Positions 19,980 through 29,066 of a DNA stretch of 64,000 nt are shown here, piece after piece. The stretch is from Streptomyces sp. VRA16 Mangrove soil. GTDB taxonomy: Bacteria > Actinomycetota > Actinomycetes > Streptomycetales > Streptomycetaceae. Under the pieces are notes generated by a model that did not search any database, was not told where the DNA came from, and saw only the letters and a program-made list of their open reading frames with translations. Both the position numbers and the translations under genes were made by a program. The DNA lies in assembly GCF_017377775.1 (NCBI RefSeq), contig NZ_JAFVLN010000004.1, positions 62,001 to 126,000 of the forward strand, given 5' to 3'. Each line of letters opens with the position of its first letter. Position 1 is the stretch's first letter.

Positions 19980-20806
19980 ATGAGGCGGTCGTCCTCCCGG
20001 TTGGCCAAGCCACTCGTCGACAGCGGGCTGCTCGTGGGGGTGGACGGCAAGGGCGACTCCGACTCCGGGACGGTACGCAGGACCCGGCCGCTCGACATAA
20101 ACCCCACCGCCCGCCACTTCATCGGCGCCAAGGTGACGGGCGCCGACGTCCACGCCGTCCTGACCACCATGCGCGCCGAAGTGACGGCCTCCAGCCGCAG
20201 GCCGCTGACCGGCCGGGACCCCGCCTCCGTCGTGGCGACCCTCCGCGAGTTGGCTGACGAGCTCAGCCCCGATCACGTACAGGTCAGCGGATGGGGGTGA
20301 GCCTCGGCGGGCGGGTCGTCGACCGTACGACGGTGACCGATGCGCCGTTTCTGGGGTGGACCACGGCCGTGCCCCTCGGCCGCCTCCTCCAGGACACGTT
20401 CGCCGGCTCGGTCACGGTCGACAACGACCTGCTGGCGCTCACCCGGGCGGAGCACTGGTTCGGCGGCGCCTCCGTGGGGCTGTGCCGTCCGGTGACCTAT
20501 GACGAGTGCCTCGACCTGGCGGCCGAGGGCGAACCGGTGGCCGCGGCCGTGGTCACCCGGTCCGGTCGAGCACTCGGCCGCCTGTTGGCCGCGGTCGCCA
20601 ACTTCACATGGGTGCCGAAGATCGTTGTCACCGGTGAGGGCGTACGTCTGGCGGAAGTCGCCCGCACAGCCGTGGACGAGGGTCTCCGGGCAGACCGCAC
20701 ACCTCGGGCCGCCCCTCTCGACGTGGACATCCGTCACAGCGACTTCGCCCACTGGGCCCGCGGCGCGGCGGCCACCGTCATCCAGAGCCACGTCCTGGGC
20801 CGCTGA
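19980..20806 (+). pseudogene. ROK-family transcriptional regulator, broken
   Basis: Two frames together resemble one ROK regulator. The first (19980-20300) starts inside the winged helix (SRLAKPLVDSGLLV) and runs through the start of the sugar-kinase-like fold. At about 20290 the reading jumps to another frame (20291-20806) with VSLGGRVVDRTTVTDAPFLGW and VDNDLLALTRAEHWFGGA. The zinc-binding CxCGxxGC segment and glycine-rich core are missing, so there is also an internal deletion. The N-terminal recognition helix is incomplete. It lies directly upstream of the xyloglucan genes and may once have regulated them. Confidence 0.75.
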
Positions 20807-20856
20807 CTCCCCCAACGCCCCGCGCGGGCGCGGGTGTGGTCAGATTCCAGATTTTT

Positions 20857-20870
20857 TCGAAGCGCTTCGA
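20857..20870. promoter_or_regulatory. LacI-type operator 1
   Basis: A perfect 14-bp palindrome, TCGAAGCGCTTCGA, with a central CG step as in LacI/CcpA-family operators. It lies about 400 bp upstream of the GH3 start. Confidence 0.65.
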
Positions 20871-21080
20871 TTAGGGCCAAGCCCGAACCGGAGCGCCCTT
20901 TCTGGTGCCCCTGAAATGCATTCATGGCCAGAACTTTCCCGTTCCCGGTCCGCCCCCAGGACGCGATCCGAATCCGCCGACAAGCGCGGCCCCGGCCGAC
21001 AGGCGACTGCCCGATCGGCCCCGTTCGTGGCCCGCGGCCTTCACCTCCACCACCTCGGTGTCCTCGGATGTCAAGAAATC

Positions 21081-21090
21081 GAAGCGCTTC
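21081..21090. promoter_or_regulatory. LacI-type operator 2
   Basis: GAAGCGCTTC, identical to the core of operator 1, flanked by ATC and ACG. Confidence 0.6.
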
Positions 21091-21204
21091 ACGGAACAGT
21101 GAAGCTAACCGAGTCACTCCTGCTCGACAAGGAGAAATGCACGCCAACACCCAAAGAAAATCCTTCTGTTCGAACCATTGACAGTCAACGCGGGGAATGT
21201 CAGC

Positions 21205-21220
21205 GTCGATGCGCTTCGAC
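21205..21220. promoter_or_regulatory. LacI-type operator 3 (imperfect)
   Basis: GTCGATGCGCTTCGAC has 5-bp outer arms (GTCGA/TCGAC) and one mismatched pair near the centre. It lies 48 bp before the GH3 start codon. Confidence 0.5.
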
Positions 21221-21267
21221 ACGTACACCACCCCTGCTCGACTCCCGCCTGCCGAGGGATCCCTCAC

Positions 21268-24138
21268 GTGACTTCCGCGTCCCCAGCCGCAGCCACACCC
21301 GCCTTCCGCGATCCGGCGCTGTCGCTGCACGACCGCGTCGACGACCTGCTGGAACGGCTCACGCTCGACGAGCGGCTCGCCATGCTGCACCAGTACGTAC
21401 CGGCTGTCCCCCGCCTGGGCATCGTCGCGTTCCGCACCGGGACGGAGGCTTTGCACGGTGTCGCCGGCCTGGGGAAGGCAACGGTCTTCCCCCAGGCCGT
21501 GGGGCTGGGGGCCACCTGGGACGAATCGCTGGTGCGCACCGTGGCAGAGGCCGTTTCGACAGAGCTGCGCGCGTTGCACCGGCACCGGACCGCCCCGGCC
21601 GGGTCCGGCCCCAACGGGCTCCAGGTCTGGTCACCCGTGGTGAACCTGCTGCGCGATCCGCGGTGGGGCCGCAACGAGGAGGGGTACTCGGAGGACTCGC
21701 TGCACACCGCGCGGACCGCCACGGCGTACTGTCGGGGGCTGGCCGGCGATCACCCCGTCTACCTGCGGACCGCTCCCGTGCTCAAGCACTTCCTGGCCAA
21801 CAACAACGAGCAGGACCGCAGCACCACTTCCTCCGGCCTTCGCCCCCGCGTGCTGCACGAGTACGACCTGGCCGCCTTCCGCCCGGCCATCGCCTCCGGT
21901 GCGGCCACCGGCGCCATGGCCGCATACAACCTGGTCAACGGCCGTCCCTGCCACGTCAGTCCGCTGATCGAACGGGAGCTGCGGGCCTGGGCCCGGCCCA
22001 CCGGCCACGAACTGTTCGTCGTCAGCGACGAGGGCGCGCCGACCAACCTCGTCACACCGGAGCACTACTTCGAAAGCCACGCGGAAGGCCACGCCGCCGC
22101 TCTGAAAGCGGGCATCGACAACTTCACCGACCTCCGTGAGGACAGCGCGACCGTGGTCGGCCGACTGCGCGAGGCGCTGGAGCGCGGCCTCATCGACGAG
22201 GAGGACGTGAACCGCGCGGTCCGCCGCCAGTTGCAACTCCGATTCCGCCTGGGCGAGTTCGACCCGGACCTGGACCCGTACGCGGGGATCGGGCCCGAGG
22301 TGGTCGACTGTCCCGAGCACCGCGCCCTCGCCCGGCGTGCGGCGGTCGAGTCGGTCGTGCTGCTCAAGAACGACGGCCTGCTGCCGCTCGACCCGGCCCG
22401 CTCCCGGCGGATCGCGGTCATCGGCCCGCACGCGGACACCCTGTACGAGGACTGGTACAGCGGCGCCCTGCCGTACCAGGTCGGCATCGCCACCGGTCTG
22501 CGGGCAGCGCTCGCGCCCTTGGGCGGCGAGGTGGTGTGCGTGCCGGGCGCCGACCGGATCGCGCTGCGTTCCCGTACGACGGGCGAGCCCCTGGGCAAGG
22601 GCGCCTTCGACGTTCAGGAGTGGGGCGACGGCGTTCTCACTCTGTGCGAAGCCGGTACCGGCCGCTACCTCGGCCGTGCCGACGACGGCTCACTCGTCGC
22701 CGAACGGACCGTGGTCAAGAACTGGTTCGTCGACGAGACGTTCCGTCTGGAGCCCGTACCCGACGACGAGGGCGACGCGGGCGACACTGTCGCGCTCCGG
22801 CACGTCCGCACCGGCTGCTACGCCGCCGTCGATCCTGCCGACGGCAGTGTGCGCGTCACCTCCGACGACGTCATGGCGGCCGAACGCTGGCAGCGGGAGC
22901 TGTTGCACGACGGGACGGCGGCGGCCCGGGCCGCCGCCGCGTCGGCCGACGCGGCCATCGTGGTCCTCGGCAACCACCCCATGATCAACGGCCGGGAGAC
23001 CGAGGACCGTTCGGACATCGCCCTGCCCGAGACCCAGGAGGCGTTGCTGCGCACGGTCGCCGCGGTCCGCCCCGAGACCGCGCTCGTCGTCATGAGCAGC
23101 TACCCCTACGCCGTCGACTGGGCCGACGCGCATCTCCCGGCGGTGCTGTGGACCTCCCACGGCGGCCAGGAGACCGGCCATGCGCTGGCCTCCGTACTGC
23201 TCGGCACGTCCGATCCCGCCGGACGGCTGCCGCAGACCTGGTACCGCGGCGACGACGAACTGCCGCACCCGCTCGACTACGACGTCATCAAGGCCGGCTG
23301 GACCTACCAGTACCACCACGCCACGCCGCTCTACCCGTTCGGGCACGGCCTCTCGTACGCCGATACCACCTATCGTGACCTGCGGCTCTCCGCGGACACC
23401 ATGGCCCAGGACGGCACCGTGGACGTCTCGGTGACGGTGACCTGCTCCGGATCCCGCCCCGGCAGCGAGGTCGTCCAGCTCTACGTCCGTGCCCCTCACG
23501 CCCGCTACCAGGCGCCCCGGCTGCGCCTCGCGGACTTCCAGAAGGTCCGGCTCGAACCGGGGGAGACGAGGCGGCTCGACTTCCGGCTCCCGGCCGAACG
23601 GTTCGCCCACTGGGACGTGGTGACCGGAACCTTCACCGTCGACCCCGGTGACTACGACGTACTGGCGGCACGCTCCGCAGGGAACATCGTGGACACCGCG
23701 CGCCTCCGGGTGACCGGGCCACCGCCTGTCCCCCGGACGGTCGTCCACCGCCGCACCCGTGCCTGCGACTTCGACGACCACACGGGCGCCGTCCTGGTCG
23801 ACGCCACCCGGGCCGCGGGCGATGCGGTGACCTCCGCCGATCCGTCCCGCCCCACGACACTGGTGTTCCGGTCGACCGATCTGGCCGGTGCGGACCGCTT
23901 CGAGGCCGAGGTCGCCGGCGAGGGGGAGGCCGGGGGCGGGGCGAGCGTGGAAGTGCGGGCGGGCGAGCGGAGTCTGGGCCGGATCGCGGTGCCGGTCACC
24001 GGCGACCGGCACGCGTGGACCACGGTCACGGCCGAGTTGTCCGGCGTCGAACCCGGCCCGCACGACCTGGCCCTGATCCTGCGCGGCTCCTTCCGACTGG
24101 CCGCGTTCCGCTTCCACTCGTCGTCGGAGAACAGCTGA
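21268..24138 (+). CDS. GH3 beta-glucosidase/beta-xylosidase with inserted and C-terminal beta domains
   Basis: A 956-residue exo-glycosidase removing terminal beta-linked glucose or xylose. GH3 hallmarks are RDPRWGRNEEGYSEDS near residue 130, KHF at 173-175 and the nucleophile D254 in VVSDEG. The second GH3 domain begins near AVIGPHADTLYEDW. It is interrupted by a ~150-residue beta-trefoil/fascin-like insert (TLCEAGTGRYLGRAD) and resumes at AIVVLGNHP. A fibronectin-III-like domain and a CBM6-like end follow. GTG 21268 has a GAGGGA site. There is no signal peptide, so it acts inside the cell on imported oligosaccharides. First gene of the xyloglucan set. Confidence 0.92.
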   Translation: MTSASPAAATPAFRDPALSLHDRVDDLLERLTLDERLAMLHQYVPAVPRLGIVAFRTGTEALHGVAGLGKATVFPQAVGLGATWDESLVRTVAEAVSTELRALHRHRTAPAGSGPNGLQVWSPVVNLLRDPRWGRNEEGYSEDSLHTARTATAYCRGLAGDHPVYLRTAPVLKHFLANNNEQDRSTTSSGLRPRVLHEYDLAAFRPAIASGAATGAMAAYNLVNGRPCHVSPLIERELRAWARPTGHELFVVSDEGAPTNLVTPEHYFESHAEGHAAALKAGIDNFTDLREDSATVVGRLREALERGLIDEEDVNRAVRRQLQLRFRLGEFDPDLDPYAGIGPEVVDCPEHRALARRAAVESVVLLKNDGLLPLDPARSRRIAVIGPHADTLYEDWYSGALPYQVGIATGLRAALAPLGGEVVCVPGADRIALRSRTTGEPLGKGAFDVQEWGDGVLTLCEAGTGRYLGRADDGSLVAERTVVKNWFVDETFRLEPVPDDEGDAGDTVALRHVRTGCYAAVDPADGSVRVTSDDVMAAERWQRELLHDGTAAARAAAASADAAIVVLGNHPMINGRETEDRSDIALPETQEALLRTVAAVRPETALVVMSSYPYAVDWADAHLPAVLWTSHGGQETGHALASVLLGTSDPAGRLPQTWYRGDDELPHPLDYDVIKAGWTYQYHHATPLYPFGHGLSYADTTYRDLRLSADTMAQDGTVDVSVTVTCSGSRPGSEVVQLYVRAPHARYQAPRLRLADFQKVRLEPGETRRLDFRLPAERFAHWDVVTGTFTVDPGDYDVLAARSAGNIVDTARLRVTGPPPVPRTVVHRRTRACDFDDHTGAVLVDATRAAGDAVTSADPSRPTTLVFRSTDLAGADRFEAEVAGEGEAGGGASVEVRAGERSLGRIAVPVTGDRHAWTTVTAELSGVEPGPHDLALILRGSFRLAAFRFHSSSENS

Positions 24139-24264
24139 GTTCACCTCGCCCACCAGCTCAAAGCAACCTCTGCGGCGTCTGTGGCCACTAGGAGCCGGAC
24201 CCGTTCACAGCAGTGCCCGGGTCCGTCGACTTCCAGTGAACGGCAAGCGAGGAGAACACCCCCC

Positions 24265-26898
24265 ATGAACACCCAAGCGAAGAGCACCGCGCACGGCGGG
24301 CGCCGCGGACGTCACCGTCGCCGTTGGACCGCCACCGGCCTGTTGCTCGGCGCGCCCGCCGCCGTCGTTCCGTACCTGTTGTTCGCTCAGGACGACTCGC
24401 AGGCCGCGACGGTCGACACCGGCACCGCCTACCGTTTGGTCTCGCTGCGCAGTGGCAAGGCCCTCGACGTCGACGGCTCCACCGCCGCCGGCACGCAGGT
24501 CCGGCAGCGGGCCGCACGGAACACGGCCGGCCAGCAGTGGAGGCTGCGGGCCGTCGGGGACGGCTACTACGAGCTGGTCAACCGCGCGAGCCTCAAAGTC
24601 CTTGGCACAGCGCGGAGTTCGACCGCCAAGGGGGCCGCCGCGGAGCAGCAGACCAACAGCTCCTCCCCCGCCCAGGAGTGGAAGATCAAGAAGGTGGGCG
24701 ACTCCGGCGCCGTCACCTTCACCTCCCGCAGAAGCGGCCAGGTCCTGGCCGTCTCCAAGGGTTCCACGGCCGACGGGGCGGCGGCCGTCCAGTCCCCTGG
24801 CGACAGCAGTGGCACCAGCGGACAGTGGAAGCTGGTGAAGGTGGCTCGGACGGCGACCACGACGGCTGCCGCAGGACCGTACGCGTGGCGCAACGCCCAG
24901 GTGGTGGGCGGCGGTTACGTCACCGGGCTGGTGTTCAACCCGCGCGAGCAGGGCCTGTTGTACGCCCGCACCGACATGGGCGGCGCGTACCGCTGGGACG
25001 CCGGCGCCGAGCAGTGGATCCCGCTGACCGACTGGATCGGTGAGAAGGACTGGAACCTGCTGGGCATCGACGCGCTGGCCACCGATCCGGTCGACCCCGA
25101 CCGGCTCTACCTCTCGGCGGGCACCTACACCAACGACTGGGCGGGCAACGGCGCGATCCTGCGCTCCACCGACCGGGGCCGCACCTTCCGGCGCACCGAC
25201 CTGCCCTTCAAGGTGGGCGGCAACGAGGACGGCCGCGGCGCGGGCGAACGCCTCGTGGTCGACCCGTCGAACCACGCGCATCTGCTGCTCGGCTCCCGCA
25301 AGAACGGGCTGTGGCGGTCCACCGACTACGGCGCGACCTGGCACCAGGTCTCCTCCTTCCCCGTCAAGGACGGGGCGGGCAGCGGCTCCGGCATCTCCTT
25401 CGTGACGTACGGGCCCGCCGGCCGTGACACCGTGTACGTCGGCGTCGCCGACAAGTCCGCCCCGCTGTACCGATCCACCGACGGCGGCAGCACCTGGCAG
25501 GCCGTCGCGGGTCAGCCCACCGGCCAACTGCCGCAGCACGGCGTCGTGTCCGGCGACGGGTCGCTGTACCTGACCTACACCGACAACCCGGGGCCCAACG
25601 GCGTGACCGGGGGCTCGGTGTGGAAGTACACGCCGACCGGCGGCAAGTGGAAGGACGTGTCCCCCTCCCAGGGCTCGTACGGGTTCTCCGGCCTGGCCGT
25701 CGATCCGCGCAAGCCGTCCACGGTCATGGTGACGACGCTGGACCGCTGGTACCCCGAGGACGCGATCTACCGCTCCACCGACGGCGGCTCGACCTGGAAG
25801 TCCCTCGGGGACACCGCCGTGCGCGACGCCTCCGGCGCCCCCTACGTCGGCGCGCACACCGGTCACTGGATGACCGCCCTGTCCATCGACCCCTTCGACT
25901 CGGGGCACGTGCTGTACGGCACCGGCAACGGCATCTGGCGCAGCAAGGACGCCGACGCCGGCACCAGCCACTGGACCGTGGGGGCCAAGGGGCTCGAGGA
26001 GACGTCGCTCCTCGACGCCGCCGCTCCGCCCGGCGGCGCGGCCGTCCTGACCGCCATGGGGGACCAGGGCGGCTTCCGGCACGACGACCTGACCAAGGTG
26101 CCGTCCGGGCGGATGAAGGACCCGCTGATGAGCAACAGCACCGACATCGACTACGCCGAGTCCGAGCCGGAGGTGATGGCCCGCGTCGGTACGGGCGGCG
26201 ACCAGGACGGTGCCTACTCCACCGACGGCGGCGCCAGTTGGCACGGCTTCGCGGCGGAACCGGTGGCCAGTGCGCACAGCGGTCGCATCGCGGTCGCCGC
26301 GGACGGCTCCACCCTGGTGTGGACCGAGGCCGGGCAGAAGCCGCACCGCTCGACCGACAAGGGGGCGCACTGGATCGCGGTCCAGGGGCTCGGGGCCGAC
26401 GCCGAAGTCGTCGCCGACCGCTCCTCGGCCCGCACGTTCTACTCCCTGTCCGGCGGCACCCTGTACGCCAGCACCGACGGCGGCGCGAGCTTCACCGCCC
26501 GCGCCACCGCCCTGCCTGCCGACGGCCGCCTCAAGGCCGTCCCGGGCCGGGCCGGGGACCTGTGGATCACGGGCGGCGGCAAGGGGCTGCTGCACTCCAC
26601 CGACGGCGGCGGCACCTTCACCACGCTGACCACGGCGTCGTCCGCCTCCGCCGTCGGTTTCGGCAAGGCCGCGCCGGGCGCCTCCTACCAGGCCCTCTAC
26701 CTGATCGGCACGGTCAAGGACGTCACCGGCGTCTTCCGCTCCACCGACAAGGGCGCCACCTGGGTCCGCGTCAACGACGACGCGCACCAGTGGGGCGCCA
26801 TCGGCAGCACCGGCGTCATCACCGGTGACCCCGACACCTTCGGCCGCGTCTACATCGGCACCAACGGACGCGGCCTCCAGTACGGCGACCCCTCCTGA
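24265..26898 (+). CDS. GH74 xyloglucanase with N-terminal ricin-type lectin domain
   Basis: An 877-residue secreted endo-glucanase that cuts the xyloglucan backbone. The Arg-rich N-terminus and hydrophobic segment form a signal or anchor. Residues ~50-200 are a beta-trefoil with QxW repeats (QQWRL, QEWKI, GQWKL). The GH74 double seven-bladed propeller fills the rest, with Asp-box STDGG/STDRG repeats. Likely catalytic Asp residues lie in RTDMGGAYRW and MGDQGGFRHDD. GGAG lies about 9 nt before ATG 24265. A lectin placed N-terminally, rather than a C-terminal cellulose-binding domain, is less usual. Confidence 0.94.
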   Translation: MNTQAKSTAHGGRRGRHRRRWTATGLLLGAPAAVVPYLLFAQDDSQAATVDTGTAYRLVSLRSGKALDVDGSTAAGTQVRQRAARNTAGQQWRLRAVGDGYYELVNRASLKVLGTARSSTAKGAAAEQQTNSSSPAQEWKIKKVGDSGAVTFTSRRSGQVLAVSKGSTADGAAAVQSPGDSSGTSGQWKLVKVARTATTTAAAGPYAWRNAQVVGGGYVTGLVFNPREQGLLYARTDMGGAYRWDAGAEQWIPLTDWIGEKDWNLLGIDALATDPVDPDRLYLSAGTYTNDWAGNGAILRSTDRGRTFRRTDLPFKVGGNEDGRGAGERLVVDPSNHAHLLLGSRKNGLWRSTDYGATWHQVSSFPVKDGAGSGSGISFVTYGPAGRDTVYVGVADKSAPLYRSTDGGSTWQAVAGQPTGQLPQHGVVSGDGSLYLTYTDNPGPNGVTGGSVWKYTPTGGKWKDVSPSQGSYGFSGLAVDPRKPSTVMVTTLDRWYPEDAIYRSTDGGSTWKSLGDTAVRDASGAPYVGAHTGHWMTALSIDPFDSGHVLYGTGNGIWRSKDADAGTSHWTVGAKGLEETSLLDAAAPPGGAAVLTAMGDQGGFRHDDLTKVPSGRMKDPLMSNSTDIDYAESEPEVMARVGTGGDQDGAYSTDGGASWHGFAAEPVASAHSGRIAVAADGSTLVWTEAGQKPHRSTDKGAHWIAVQGLGADAEVVADRSSARTFYSLSGGTLYASTDGGASFTARATALPADGRLKAVPGRAGDLWITGGGKGLLHSTDGGGTFTTLTTASSASAVGFGKAAPGASYQALYLIGTVKDVTGVFRSTDKGATWVRVNDDAHQWGAIGSTGVITGDPDTFGRVYIGTNGRGLQYGDPS

Positions 26899-26904
26899 TC
26901 CCGG

Positions 26905-26947
26905 GGCCGGGGCCGGGGCCGTCGCCATGACGACCCCGGCCCCGGCC
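26905..26947 (+). terminator. Strong GC hairpin after the first GH74 gene
   Basis: Perfect 14-bp arms at 26905-26918 and 26934-26947 are built of GGCC/GGGG blocks. An inner CGTC/GACG pairing extends the stem. It lies 6 bp after the stop and may lower read-through into the GH31 gene. Confidence 0.65.
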
Positions 26948-27014
26948 GAGAGATCCCGCAGGCGTGGGTCCCGTCCAAGATCCCGTCCAAGACGAAGAAC
27001 GAAGGAGACACCCC

Positions 27015-28997
27015 GTGTCCTACCGCATCCGCGCAGGCGGCTTGGAGCTCCTCACCGCCGCGGAGGTGCTCCGCGTCGAGCCCTGGGGGCCGAACGCCGT
27101 CCGCGTACGCGCCTCGGCCGGGACCCTGGACCCCACCGCCCCCGGAGCCCTGGAAAGTCCGGCGCCCGCCGCTCCTGTCACGCTGTCCGCATCGGAGGAC
27201 GGCTCGGCGCGCCTGGTCAACGGCCGTCTGGCCGTGGAAGCCTCGCGGGACGGCCGGCTGACGTTCCGGCATGCCGCCTCGGGCCGTCTCCTCCTCGCCG
27301 AGCGCGACCCGCGCTCCCATCACGCCGGCCCCCGCGTCCTCGCGGCGGGCGGCCGTGCACAGCAGTCCTTCGACGCCTACGACGGTGAACGGCTGCACGG
27401 CCTCGGTCAGCATCTGCACGGACGCCTCGACCAGAAGGGCTGTGTGGTCGATCTCGTCCAGAGCAACACCGTGGCGGCCGTACCCTTCCTGCACTCCTCG
27501 CGGGGCTACGGACTGCTGTGGAACAACCCCGCCACGGGCCGGGTCGAGCTGGGCGCGGACGCCACCCGGTGGACCGCGGACGCCGGCGGACGCATCGACT
27601 ACTGGATCACCGCGGGCGACACCCCGGCCCAGATCCTCGACGCCTACACCGAGGCCACCGGTCGGCCGCCCCTGCTGCCGGAGTGGGCGTCGGGCTTCTG
27701 GCAGTCGAAGCTGCGCTACCGCATGCAGGACGAACTCCTCACCGTGGCACGGCAGTACAAGGATCGCGGCCTGCCGCTGTCCGTCATCGTCTGTGACTTC
27801 TTCCACTGGCAGCGCATGGGCGACTGGCGCTTCGAGCCCGCCGAATGGCCCGACCCCCAGGCCATGACGCGGGAGTTGGCACGGCTCGGGGTGCGGCTCG
27901 CCGTCTCGGTCTGGCCGACGGTCGAGCCCGGCAGCGACACGTACGACGAACTGCGTGCCGCCGGACACCTCGTCGAGGATGCCGACAGCGGTCTGCTCAC
28001 CCTGCCGTGGCCCTCGCGCCACGGCGGCGACGCGACGACTCGACCGATGGCCTACTACGACGCCACGCACCCCGGCGCCCGCGCGGCTCTGTGGCAGCGC
28101 CTGAACACCAACTACTACTCTGCGGGCGTCAGTTGCTTCTGGCTGGACGCCTGCGAACCCGATCTGCCCCCGGCCGTCGCCGAGCGCGCGGTGTACGCGG
28201 CCGGGCCGGCCGCGGCCGTCGCCAACCTCTACCCGCTGGAGCACGCGCGCGCGGTGGCCGACGGTCTGCGCGCGGCGGGCGAGGACCGCCCCCTGTCGTT
28301 GATCCGCTCGGCGTGGGCGGGCAGCCAGCGGCACGGTGCCCTGCTGTGGTCCGGCGACATCCCCACCACGTTCGACTCCCTCGCCCGCCAGATCAGGGCC
28401 GGCCTGAACGTCGCGATGAGCGGTATCCCCTGGTGGAACACCGACATCGGCGGCTTCGCCGGCGGCGACCCGGACGACCCCGACTACCGTGAACTGCTCG
28501 TCCGCTGGTTCCAGTACGGCACGTTCAGTCCGGTCATGCGACTGCACGGGGACCGGGAGCCCAACTACCCCGCCTTCTCCACGGACATGACCGGTGGGCC
28601 GAACGAGGTCTGGTCGTACGGCGACGAGGCGTACGGGATCCTGCGGGAGCATCTGCTGCTGCGCGAACGTCTACGCCCGTACCTGCACCGCCTCTCCGAC
28701 GACGCGCACCGTACGGGCGCCCCACCGATGCGCCCGCTGTTCTTCGACTTCCCCGAGGACCCGGATGCCTGGGACGTGGACGACCAGTTCCTGCTGGGCC
28801 CCGATGTGCTGGTGGCGCCCGTGTACGAGGCGGGCGCCCGGACCCGCCGGGTGTATCTGCCGTCCGGGACCGACTGGCTCGACCCCGCCACCAAAGCCGT
28901 ACGGACGGGCGGAACGACGCTCGACGCCGAAGCCCCCCTGGAACGCATCCCGGTCTTCGTACGGGAGGGGTCCGAGGCGGCGTCGCTGCTCTCCTGA
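27015..28997 (+). CDS. GH31 alpha-xylosidase
   Basis: A 660-residue retaining glycosidase that removes alpha-1,6 xylose from xyloglucan oligosaccharides (YicI/XylS type). The nucleophile D378 lies in FWLDACEPDLP and the likely acid/base D448 in LWSGDIPTTF. QHLHGRLDQKG and WASGFWQSKLRYR are further GH31 landmarks. GTG 27015 follows GAAGGAG. No signal peptide, so it acts in the cytoplasm, consistent with GH74 cutting outside and GH31/GH3 finishing inside. Weak specificity for other alpha-glucosides cannot be excluded. Confidence 0.9.
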   Translation: MSYRIRAGGLELLTAAEVLRVEPWGPNAVRVRASAGTLDPTAPGALESPAPAAPVTLSASEDGSARLVNGRLAVEASRDGRLTFRHAASGRLLLAERDPRSHHAGPRVLAAGGRAQQSFDAYDGERLHGLGQHLHGRLDQKGCVVDLVQSNTVAAVPFLHSSRGYGLLWNNPATGRVELGADATRWTADAGGRIDYWITAGDTPAQILDAYTEATGRPPLLPEWASGFWQSKLRYRMQDELLTVARQYKDRGLPLSVIVCDFFHWQRMGDWRFEPAEWPDPQAMTRELARLGVRLAVSVWPTVEPGSDTYDELRAAGHLVEDADSGLLTLPWPSRHGGDATTRPMAYYDATHPGARAALWQRLNTNYYSAGVSCFWLDACEPDLPPAVAERAVYAAGPAAAVANLYPLEHARAVADGLRAAGEDRPLSLIRSAWAGSQRHGALLWSGDIPTTFDSLARQIRAGLNVAMSGIPWWNTDIGGFAGGDPDDPDYRELLVRWFQYGTFSPVMRLHGDREPNYPAFSTDMTGGPNEVWSYGDEAYGILREHLLLRERLRPYLHRLSDDAHRTGAPPMRPLFFDFPEDPDAWDVDDQFLLGPDVLVAPVYEAGARTRRVYLPSGTDWLDPATKAVRTGGTTLDAEAPLERIPVFVREGSEAASLLS

Positions 28998-29066
28998 CGC
29001 ACGGCCCGCACCGACCTGCACCACCCCTGAGACCCACCACACCTCACAGGAAAGGCAGGATCGTCC

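Larger units (their letters stand above)
20807..21267. promoter_or_regulatory. Regulatory region of the xyloglucan operon
   Basis: A 460-bp gap before the GH3 gene without a convincing ORF. Its base composition is less GC-rich than its surroundings (for example the T-run at 20852-20857), and it carries three related palindromes centred on GAAGCGCTTC. This is typical of a promoter controlled by a LacI-family repressor. Confidence 0.65.
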
